NCBI GenBank assembly: GCA_045223915.1
Contig: JBGUZU010000032.1
Coordinates: 1-44,336 of the forward strand
Source of the DNA: Ruminimicrobiellum sp045223915
GTDB lineage: Bacteria; Elusimicrobiota; Endomicrobiia; Endomicrobiales; Endomicrobiaceae
Reading direction: 5' to 3'
DNA length: 44,336 nt
Made by a program: the position numbers and the translations under genes. The notes beneath the pieces were generated by a model. It saw only the letters and a list, made by a program, of their open reading frames with translations, had not been told where the DNA came from and searched no databases. How positions within the stretch are numbered: the first letter of the stretch is position 1; each line of letters begins with the position of its first letter. This document shows positions 35,285 through 42,042 of the stretch, in pieces.

Positions 35285-36185
35285 TTGGACGGGAGCAAGT
35301 GTTGCTTCTTCTTTCAAACATAAAATATTTTATTTCTTAATAAAAACAGGCGGCAGGTACTGTGCTTACTTGTTACTGTATTTTGTTGTTGCTTCTTATG
35401 CGATAGTTCCGAAATTCAGAAGAAAAGCATATCCCTACATAGAAAAACGGTTCGGAAAACTAAACTTTTTTTCTAAATTCTGGCACTGTTATAAACTGTT
35501 TTTATCGTTCGGTAAAACGTTGGTGGATAAAGCGGTGTTCGGCATTTTAGGCAAAATAGAAATTTTGTCATCACAACAAGACAGAGATTTGTGTACCGAC
35601 TTATACAACCAAGGAAAAGGCCTTATATTTATAACGGCGCATTGCGGTGCCTGGCAAAGTGCAATGGCGGCATTTGATTTTATAAAAGCAGACAAATATG
35701 TTTTATATAAAAGAGTTAAAGAAGATGTGGATAAACAAGTTTACGAACACGGAAACAGAAAACAAAACATAAAGTTTATAGATCCTACAGGTCCTTACGG
35801 AGGAACTGTGGAAATGTTGTCCGTATTGCAAAAAAAATCCATAGTTTGTGTTATGGGTGACAGAACATTCGGTTCACAAAAGAACGAAATATCGGTAAAC
35901 TTTTTGGGACACAGTATAAATGTTCCCGGAACGATATACAGAATCGCTTCAATTACACAAACACCGATAGTTATAGTGTTTTTTCCTACAAAAAGTGACG
36001 GAAAATTCGATTCAATGATTTTAGATAATTTTGTTGTTGAAGATAACGGTGCAAAAATAACAAATTATAAAGAGTATGCCGAAAAGTTTGTTAATGCATT
36101 GGAACAGTTTACTAAACAGTATCCGTACCAATTTTTTAATATGTATGATATGTGGGAAGGGAACGACAAAAAGACAGAAGATTAG
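35274..36185 (+). CDS. Lipid A-type (LpxL/HtrB-like) acyltransferase
   Basis: A 303-residue inner-membrane acyltransferase of the LpxL/HtrB superfamily, with an N-terminal membrane helix (about 28-46), AHCGAWQSAMA (122-132) and the downstream GDRTF and PGTIYRIASITQTPIVIVFF stretches. In classical LpxL the first motif is HX4(D/E); here H123 is followed by Q128 where the acid is expected, which may be normal in the APE-associated branch. Start is GTG 35274 with AGGAGAGG upstream. It would attach the polyene or a fatty acid to a lipid anchor. Its last codons lie in the octamer array O2. Confidence 0.82.
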   Translation: MADNWTGASVASSFKHKIFYFLIKTGGRYCAYLLLYFVVASYAIVPKFRRKAYPYIEKRFGKLNFFSKFWHCYKLFLSFGKTLVDKAVFGILGKIEILSSQQDRDLCTDLYNQGKGLIFITAHCGAWQSAMAAFDFIKADKYVLYKRVKEDVDKQVYEHGNRKQNIKFIDPTGPYGGTVEMLSVLQKKSIVCVMGDRTFGSQKNEISVNFLGHSINVPGTIYRIASITQTPIVIVFFPTKSDGKFDSMILDNFVVEDNGAKITNYKEYAEKFVNALEQFTKQYPYQFFNMYDMWEGNDKKTED

Positions 36186-36212
36186 AAGATTGGAAGATTA
36201 GAAGATTGGAAG
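36177..36212. repeat. Octamer array O2
   Basis: Four and a half units of GAAGATTA/GAAGATTG alternate in exact 8-base steps (A, G, A, G), overlapping the last codons and stop of the acyltransferase gene. The reverse complement CTTCCAATC is related to the units of array O3. Confidence 0.8.
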
Positions 36213-36239
36213 CAAACATGAATTTTTATTTTTTTATAG

Positions 36240-36260
36240 ATTCTGAATCAAGTTCACAAT
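36240..36260. repeat. ACTTGAT palindrome, copy P4 (minus orientation)
   Basis: Read on the minus strand, arms ATTGTGA and TCAGAAT surround ACTTGAT with one mismatched pair; the flanks GTC and CTAT also match P2 and P3. It lies within the APE-like cluster between two gene blocks. Confidence 0.6.
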
Positions 36261-36336
36261 GACAACAAAAAACAAATTATAATTTTGTATAATTTAAGTT
36301 AATAAAATACATACAATAAACAGGAGAATAATATCA

Positions 36337-36594
36337 ATGATTCCAACTTCACTTGAAGATGTAAAAAAAGTATTGAAGCAAAACTTAGAATTGGAAGGAA
36401 TAGATATCGACAGCACTACAGGTGACACTCCTCTTTTTGAAGGGTTAGGATTAGACAGTTTGGATGCCATAGAACTTATTGTGGTTTTAAAAAAGAATTA
36501 CGATATTTCCATTGAAGATATGAAACAAGGTAAAGAAGTTTTTCAAACATTTGAAACTTTAAGAAAACATATTGAAGAAAACAGAAAAAAATAA
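36337..36594 (+). CDS. Acyl carrier protein, copy 2
   Basis: An 85-residue ACP with the attachment serine S41 in GLGLDSLDAIELIV. AGGAGA precedes the ATG. It follows the only sizeable gap inside the cluster (151 bases, with octamers, a palindrome and a TATAAT at 36288), so it may start a second transcription unit. Its stop overlaps the next start by one base (TAATG). It is more divergent from ACP copy 1 than a recent duplicate would be, so the two probably have separate roles, such as starter loading and chain extension. Confidence 0.92.
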   Translation: MIPTSLEDVKKVLKQNLELEGIDIDSTTGDTPLFEGLGLDSLDAIELIVVLKKNYDISIEDMKQGKEVFQTFETLRKHIEENRKK

Positions 36595-37775
36595 TGAAAA
36601 CGATAATAAGTTCAATGTCTTGTGTGTGCAGTTTAGGCACAACATTGGAAGAAATATCCGACAATATTTATAATAAAGTAAGCGTACCGACACATATTAC
36701 AACCAGATTCGAAAGTTCATATAAAAACGATTATCCCGTTTATCTTGTACCGGAAAAACTTTTATCTCAAAAAAAGGAAGACGAATCTTACGGCTTTTTG
36801 TTTGTAAGAACTTGTGTGGAACAAGCATTACAACAAGCCAAACTGTCAAAACAGGATTTACAAAAGTACAGAGTAGGTATCATATTAGGAACATCCGTAA
36901 ATGCCTCTTTCAACTGTTTTGACTTTTATAAACAATACAAAAAAAACGAAGTATCATCATATTGGGATTTAGTTGATTATTTCAGCTATTCACTCAGTGA
37001 AAGATTACAAAAATATTTATCAATTTCAGGTCTTCATGCCACAATAACAACGGCATGTGCATCTTCCACCGATGCAATAGGTATCGCAGGCCAGTGGATA
37101 CAACAAGACTTGTGCGATATTGTAATTTGCGGCGGTACGGACGAACTTAACATTATTCCGTATACCGGTTTTATAAAGTTGTTAATAGCGGGTAAAAATC
37201 CGTGCAGTCCGTTTTCCAAAAACAGGGGCGGAATAAATATCGGTGAAGGTTGCGGAATACTTATTTTGGAAAAAGAAGAAATTTTTAAACAAAGAAATAT
37301 GGAACCTGCAGGTTATGTTTTGGGGTACGGTAACTGTTGCGACGGGTACCATCCCACAACACCCGCACCGGACGGTATCGGTTTAAAAAATGCCGTAATG
37401 CAGGCAATGAAAGATGCCGGTATAAAAAAAGAAAATATAGCATTTATAAATGCGCACGGTACGGGAACACACGATAACGATTTAACCGAATCGAAAGTGT
37501 TTAACGAATTATTAAAAGATGTTCCGGTAATGGCATCTAAAAGTCATACGGGGCACACGTTGGGTGCTGCAGGTGCAATAGAAGCGGTACTGAGTTTAAT
37601 TGCATTAAACAAAAAAGAAATTCCTAAAGCATCAAACTTTAAAGAGTTTGATGAAGAAATAAATTTTGTGCCGGTACTTGAAAACACGAAAACGGAAAAA
37701 CATGTTGCATTATCCGACTCACTTGCTTTCGGCGGTGTTAACAGTGTTATTATTTTAGGTGACAAAAATGCTTAA
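36594..37775 (+). CDS. Beta-ketoacyl-ACP synthase, FabF-like (APE type), copy 2
   Basis: A 393-residue active condensing enzyme: C155 in TTACASSTD, H288 in NAHGTGTHDND, K316 and H321 in KSHTGHTLGAAG. The sequence is cleanly FabF-like but differs from the copy at 27776. It begins one base into the ACP stop codon and its end overlaps the next gene by eight bases. The immediate neighbour is a Cys-less ketosynthase-like domain, and in APE systems such a pair forms a heterodimer that sets chain length; that complex is the likely role here. Confidence 0.9.
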   Translation: MKTIISSMSCVCSLGTTLEEISDNIYNKVSVPTHITTRFESSYKNDYPVYLVPEKLLSQKKEDESYGFLFVRTCVEQALQQAKLSKQDLQKYRVGIILGTSVNASFNCFDFYKQYKKNEVSSYWDLVDYFSYSLSERLQKYLSISGLHATITTACASSTDAIGIAGQWIQQDLCDIVICGGTDELNIIPYTGFIKLLIAGKNPCSPFSKNRGGINIGEGCGILILEKEEIFKQRNMEPAGYVLGYGNCCDGYHPTTPAPDGIGLKNAVMQAMKDAGIKKENIAFINAHGTGTHDNDLTESKVFNELLKDVPVMASKSHTGHTLGAAGAIEAVLSLIALNKKEIPKASNFKEFDEEINFVPVLENTKTEKHVALSDSLAFGGVNSVIILGDKNA

Positions 37776-39570
37776 AAATGTATCTGTAATTTCAACATAT
37801 AATACGGACAACATTGCAGGTTTGGAAAAAGATTTCGAACTGAAAAAAATCAGAAGAATGGACTTTTTTTCCAAACTTGCACTCAAATCCGCCGTTAACT
37901 GTTTAAAAATTGCGGATATAAGGTTGGAAGAAAATAAAAATATAGGATTAATTATTGCCACGGGGTACGGGCCCGTAAAAAAGACCTGCGACTTTATGGA
38001 CTCTATTATAGATTTCGGTGACGAATGTGCAAGCCCGAACGCTTTTTCATCTTCCGTTCATAACAGTGCATTAACAACAATATCCATTTTGTTAAATATA
38101 AAAGGTCCGTCACTTACGGTCAGCAACTTGGATTCATCTTTTCAAAGTGCGTTGGCAATAGCACAAACTTGGTTGTCGTGCGGTACGGCAGAAAAAGTTT
38201 TGGTAGGTGCGGTAGACGAAATCCATACCGTTGCACAAAATATAATTGAAAATAATGTTGATGTATTTAAAGATTTTAGCAACAAAAATGTTGGGTTCGG
38301 CAGTGCATTTTTTCTGCTGGAAAAATCCGATAACAATATAGATGTTAATTTGGAAAATAAAGCAGATAATAAATTTTATCCGTCTTGCTTGGCAATGGAA
38401 CTGTCCAAAAAGTATTCACTTATTTTGGATAAACAGGATATAGAAACCATCTGTTGCGATTTTATTAAAACGGAACTTTCCAAAAAATATAAAAATGTTT
38501 TAAATGTTTTTGAAAATGACGGTGTTTCAAACATATTTACCGATGTTGATGATACCACGCAACAAGAGATATTAAAAACTTTATCATCGATATTTTCCAA
38601 AGAAACGGTAACCGTAAACAAAAATTTTATTGTGGACGAAATATTTAACTTGTTCAAGAAGAACAAATTTATAAACTTTTTAACTTCCGGTTCTACGGGA
38701 ATATCCAAACAATGTAAACATTCGCAGGATAACATAAAAGAAGAAGTAAGTGCTGTGTTACCGTTATTTAAAGATATTAAAAGAATAGTTTGTTTGGTTC
38801 CGTCGTTCCATTCTTACGGGTTTATTTTCGGGTTACAACTTTCAAAAAGGTTGAATGTTGAACTTATAAAAATGCCGCCTATACCTACAACGGACTGGAA
38901 CAATGTTTTGCAGGATAACGATTTGTTTGTAACGTTCCCTATGTTCTTAAATCAGTTGGTAAAGTTGGAATATAAGTTCACTAAAAAGGTAACTGTACTT
39001 ACATCTACGGCACCATGTCCGAAAGAAACTATGGACGGCCTTTACGATAACGGGGTTAACACATTAATAGAAATTTACGGAGCATCCGAAGCCGGTGCCA
39101 TCGGGTACAGAAACAAGTCAACCGAAGGTTTTAAACTGTTACCGTGTTGGGAACCGAAACTTAATAACAATACAATGGTTTCCATTAAAAGAAAAAACAG
39201 TGATATGGAAATAGAGTTGCCGGACAATGTTGAACTGTTCGAAGATAACAGGTTCAAACCGGTAAGCAGAAAAGATAATGCCGTTCAGGTTGCCGGAATA
39301 AATGTGTATCCCAACAAAGTTAAAGATATATTGTGCAAATTTGAAAATGTTAAAGAAGCGGCAGTAAGGTTATCCAAACCGGAAGAAGGAAACTTCTTAA
39401 AAGCGTTTATAGTTTTGAAAGACAATAATATAGATAAAGAACAGTTTATGAAAAATTTGAAAGTGTACATGAAACAAAATTTAACGGCACACGAAACACC
39501 GAAAAAAATAACGTTGGGAACAGAACTTCCGAAAACACAGTTCGGAAAAATGAAAGATTGGCAGGAGTGA
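37768..39570 (+). CDS. Fusion: Cys-less ketosynthase-like (chain-length-factor) domain plus AMP-ligase
   Basis: A 600-residue two-part protein. Residues 1 to about 185 resemble the PF13723-type ketosynthase N-terminal fold (SPNAFSSSVHNSA, 89-101); the catalytic cysteine position is D122 (NLDSSF), so it cannot condense and should be a chain-length or initiation partner. Residues about 300-600 are an acyl-adenylate ligase: TSGSTGISK (306-314), YGASEAG (437-443), RKDNAVQVAG and PKTQFGK (588-594, the A10 lysine). About 100 residues between them are unassigned. The ligase would activate an aromatic acid starter. Start ATG 37768 has AGGTG six bases upstream. In E. coli these functions are separate genes. 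Confidence 0.85.
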   Translation: MLKNVSVISTYNTDNIAGLEKDFELKKIRRMDFFSKLALKSAVNCLKIADIRLEENKNIGLIIATGYGPVKKTCDFMDSIIDFGDECASPNAFSSSVHNSALTTISILLNIKGPSLTVSNLDSSFQSALAIAQTWLSCGTAEKVLVGAVDEIHTVAQNIIENNVDVFKDFSNKNVGFGSAFFLLEKSDNNIDVNLENKADNKFYPSCLAMELSKKYSLILDKQDIETICCDFIKTELSKKYKNVLNVFENDGVSNIFTDVDDTTQQEILKTLSSIFSKETVTVNKNFIVDEIFNLFKKNKFINFLTSGSTGISKQCKHSQDNIKEEVSAVLPLFKDIKRIVCLVPSFHSYGFIFGLQLSKRLNVELIKMPPIPTTDWNNVLQDNDLFVTFPMFLNQLVKLEYKFTKKVTVLTSTAPCPKETMDGLYDNGVNTLIEIYGASEAGAIGYRNKSTEGFKLLPCWEPKLNNNTMVSIKRKNSDMEIELPDNVELFEDNRFKPVSRKDNAVQVAGINVYPNKVKDILCKFENVKEAAVRLSKPEEGNFLKAFIVLKDNNIDKEQFMKNLKVYMKQNLTAHETPKKITLGTELPKTQFGKMKDWQE

Positions 39571-39573
39571 TAT

Positions 39574-40629
39574 ATGGATAAAAAAATGAAAATGGTTGAA
39601 GCAAAATCGTTGGCACAAAAAATAGCGTTTGCTCCGTTCAGTTTTCAGGCAATAAAATCTATGGTTGATTTAGGTATACTGAAATTGATAGATGAAAGTT
39701 TGCCTGACGGAATATCCGTTGAAGATATAGAAAAAAAGTTGAAATTGAACCATTATACCGTTTCCACATTACTTGAAGTGGGCACATTTTCGGATGTTGT
39801 TGAACTTAAAGATAACAAGTATAACATAACAAAAATCGGTCAATGTTTTTTGTATGATACCATGACAAAAGTTAACTTTAATTTTGTTAACGATGTATGT
39901 TATCAGGGTATGTTTTATTTGAAAGATTCGTTTGTAAATTCAAAACCGGAAGGATTAAAATGTTTCGGCAATTGGAAAACAATATATGAAGGTCTTTCTT
40001 CTTTACCGGAAGATGTTAAAAAAAGTTGGTTCGATTTCGATCACTTTTATTCGGACAACTCTTTTGAACAGGTTATAAAAATAATTTTGGAATCAAACCC
40101 GAAAAGAGTTTTTGATATAGGTTGCAATACAGGAAAATTCGAAACGGCAATGTTTAAAAACGGATATACGGGCACAATGGTAATGATAGATTTACAAAAA
40201 CAGTTGAACATGGCCAAGCAGAACATGGAAAAACTTAACAAAGTGGAAAATTGCGAATTTTTCCCTACAAATATTCTGGATGCTTCTTTAGGGTTACCGA
40301 ACAATCCCGATGTTGTACTTATGAGCCAATTTTTGGATTGTTTCTCTTTGGAAGAAATTGTGTCCATACTGAAAAAAGTAAAAAATGTTATGCTTGGCGG
40401 AACAAAAGTTTTTATATTGGAACCGTTCTGGGATAAACAAAAATTTGAAGCGGCAAAGTTATCGTTAACACATATATCTTTATATTTTACGGCATTGGCA
40501 AACGGTAACAGCAAAATGTATTCCTGTAACGAAATGTTGGACTGCATAAATAAGTCGGGGTTAAGGTTATCGAAAATACACGAAAATATCGGACCTTTCG
40601 AATATACTTTGTTAGAGTGTTCAAAATAG
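39574..40629 (+). CDS. SAM-dependent methyltransferase (ApeB-like)
   Basis: A 351-residue class I methyltransferase. An N-terminal winged-helix dimerisation region (about 20-95, with GISVEDIEKKL and YTVSTLLEVG) precedes a Rossmann domain with motif I RVFDIGCNTGKFE (178-190) and an acidic ribose-binding residue in MVMIDLQKQ. This resembles O-methyltransferases of the plant/polyketide type. A methyl on the aromatic ring or its hydroxyl is known for APE pigments and fits here. AGGAG lies before the ATG, four bases after the ligase stop. The next gene follows immediately. Confidence 0.82.
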   Translation: MDKKMKMVEAKSLAQKIAFAPFSFQAIKSMVDLGILKLIDESLPDGISVEDIEKKLKLNHYTVSTLLEVGTFSDVVELKDNKYNITKIGQCFLYDTMTKVNFNFVNDVCYQGMFYLKDSFVNSKPEGLKCFGNWKTIYEGLSSLPEDVKKSWFDFDHFYSDNSFEQVIKIILESNPKRVFDIGCNTGKFETAMFKNGYTGTMVMIDLQKQLNMAKQNMEKLNKVENCEFFPTNILDASLGLPNNPDVVLMSQFLDCFSLEEIVSILKKVKNVMLGGTKVFILEPFWDKQKFEAAKLSLTHISLYFTALANGNSKMYSCNEMLDCINKSGLRLSKIHENIGPFEYTLLECSK

Positions 40630-40630
40630 T

Positions 40631-41122
40631 ATGGCAATTACATTAACGGTTGTAGCATTTATTCTTATTATAGTCGGGTTGGTCGGAACATTTATTCCTA
40701 TGTTCCCGGGACTGCCCGTAGGGTGGCTCGGTTTGTTTATTGCATTCTTGTCTCCGAATTGTACTTTAAGTATATGGACAATAGTTATAACTCTTTTACT
40801 TATGGTAATTGTTACCGTTTTGGATTATGTTATTCCCGCAAAAATGGTTAAAAAAAGCGGGGGAACAAAAAGCGGGGAACGCGGTGCACTGATCGGCAGT
40901 ATGTCCGGAATAGTTTTGGTTAATCCGATAATTTTAATTTTCGGCTCGTTTATCGGTGCATTAATCGGTGAAATTATAAACGATTCCAAAGATATAAAAA
41001 AAGCGTTGAAATCGGCATTCAGTTCGTTTATCGGGTTTCTTTTGGGAACCGGTATCAAAGCATTTCTTACTCTTTCATTTTTGTTGATTTTGATATTAAA
41101 TCTTGTATTTGGGATGTTTTAA
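40631..41122 (+). CDS. DUF456 family membrane protein
   Basis: A 163-residue integral membrane protein with about four helices and the DUF456 hallmark GLVGTFIPMFPGLPVGWLGL near the N-terminus, followed by GSFIGALIGE. The family function is unknown. It starts one base after the methyltransferase stop, in the same orientation, so it is probably co-transcribed with the polyene genes; a role in membrane handling of the product is possible but unproven. Confidence 0.8.
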   Translation: MAITLTVVAFILIIVGLVGTFIPMFPGLPVGWLGLFIAFLSPNCTLSIWTIVITLLLMVIVTVLDYVIPAKMVKKSGGTKSGERGALIGSMSGIVLVNPIILIFGSFIGALIGEIINDSKDIKKALKSAFSSFIGFLLGTGIKAFLTLSFLLILILNLVFGMF

Positions 41123-41131
41123 AAAAAGAAA

Positions 41132-41626
41132 ATGTCTATATCTGTAATAATTTTAGGATTCTTTTTAATCGCTTTGGGTATATATACCGGAAAAGCACCT
41201 TTCAGTTGGGTAGGTATGGTGTTTGCAGGGTATCATCCGGTATGCACAATAAATATAGCCACTTTTATTGTAACATTTGTAATGATGGTATATTTATGGT
41301 TAATAGATTATATAGTTAAGTCAAATATAGATATGATAGCGGTAGATTTGGACAGCGATAAAAAAGGAACATTTTGCGATAAAGTTTTTGAGAGTTTTTC
41401 AATGCCTGTGACTTTTAGATTTAGAGTACTGGAAGGAATTATAGTGATATATTTTGTTTCCTTCATATTCGTTACTATCTTAAATTTCATAAATAAGTCT
41501 ATAGATTTTAGAGCTGAACTTGATTGCGTATTTGAGTTTATGTTGGTTGGTAAAGGTGCAAATATCTTTTTGTCTGTAATCTTCCTTATTATTTTGATTT
41601 TAAATTTGGTATTTGGTTTATTTTGA
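41132..41626 (+). CDS. Divergent DUF456-like membrane protein
   Basis: A 164-residue membrane protein nine bases after the DUF456 gene. Its ending (FLIILILNLVFGLF) is nearly the same as that of its neighbour (FLLILILNLVFGMF), and length and topology match, so it looks like a tandem duplicate. The glycine/proline-rich motif at the N-terminus is degraded (GIYTGKAPFSWVGMVF) and the central glycine zipper is replaced by a charged loop. It remains fully open, so it is either under a new constraint or decaying. A hairpin overlaps its stop codon. Confidence 0.65.
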   Translation: MSISVIILGFFLIALGIYTGKAPFSWVGMVFAGYHPVCTINIATFIVTFVMMVYLWLIDYIVKSNIDMIAVDLDSDKKGTFCDKVFESFSMPVTFRFRVLEGIIVIYFVSFIFVTILNFINKSIDFRAELDCVFEFMLVGKGANIFLSVIFLIILILNLVFGLF

Positions 41627-41636
41627 TAAATCAAAA
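41621..41636 (+). terminator. Hairpin over the stop of the last cluster gene
   Basis: TTTTGAT and ATCAAAA pair around AA, spanning the TGA stop. It is AT-only-like and weak, and no U-tract follows. Confidence 0.3.
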
Positions 41637-41661
41637 TCAAAACTGGCGAAACGGATTTATC

Positions 41662-41760
41662 TTTTAAGCTATAACTTTGTATTTTCCTTCTTCGAGTACC
41701 AGCCACTTCGTTTTTCCTTTAGTACACTTCAGGCGGAAAATACTTCGTTATAGCTTAAAA
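41662..41760. repeat. Long-hairpin repeat, copy E6 (loop type ii)
   Basis: Outer arms TTTTAAGCTATAAC (41662-41675) and GTTATAGCTTAAAA (41747-41760) are 14-bp perfect complements; inner arms GTATTTTCC (41679-41687) and GGAAAATAC (41735-41743) are also perfect. The core matches E5 on the opposite strand. The flanking GCGAAACGGATTTATC is shared with E5 too, so both are copies of one longer element. Confidence 0.85.
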
Positions 41761-41841
41761 TCTGTAAATCCTTTGAATGCCAAGAATAAAGTAACAAAAT
41801 CTTAAGGCCTTAAACGACCAACAGTAAACAACTCATTTGTC

Positions 41842-41862
41842 ATTCCGGACTTGATCCGGAAT
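41842..41862. repeat. ACTTGAT palindrome, copy P3
   Basis: Arms ATTCCGG and CCGGAAT surround ACTTGAT, preceded by TTTGTC and followed by CTATTC. The arms differ from P1 and P2 by paired changes. Confidence 0.75.
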
Positions 41863-41900
41863 CTATTCAAAAAATGGCTAAAAATTTAAATAAAGAAAAA

Positions 41901-42019
41901 TCTTATTTCAAAAAACGAGTGAAAATTGAAATAAGAACTTGCTTTGTTTCAAAAAATAGTATAAAATTGAAATAAGAAAATTTTTTATTTCAAAAAACAG
42001 GCAAAAGTTGAAATAATGA
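41901..42019 (+). promoter_or_regulatory. Three-copy 41-bp dyad array upstream of fic
   Basis: Three direct repeats with an exact 41-base period each form an inverted repeat of TTATTTCAA and TTGAAATAA (right arms begin at 41926, 41967 and 42008). Copy 1 has 11-bp perfect arms, copy 2 has a G-T pair in the left arm. A candidate promoter, TTGCTT (41939-41944) and TAAAAT (41962-41967) with 17 bases between, overlaps copy 2. The array ends 23 bases before the Fic start and is a plausible multi-site operator. Confidence 0.6.
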
Positions 42020-42042
42020 TTTAAAAGAAGAGGTTATAAAAA

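Larger units (their letters stand above)
41627..42042. other. Repeat-rich gap before the Fic gene
   Basis: This 416-base stretch has no gene. It contains hairpin copy E6, a linker with AAATCCTTTGAATGCC, palindrome P3 and a three-copy 41-bp array leading into the Fic gene. Only about 40 bases near 41865-41900 are unassigned. Confidence 0.65.

Noticed and set aside
34103..36185. Frameshift splitting one glycosyltransferase-acyltransferase gene
   Set aside because: The acyltransferase has its own GTG with AGGAGAGG upstream and a complete N-terminal membrane helix, so two overlapping genes are more likely than a broken one.
40047..40637. 196-codon minus-strand open frame over the methyltransferase
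   Set aside because: The plus-strand frame has a SAM-binding motif and operon context; the antisense product resembles no family.
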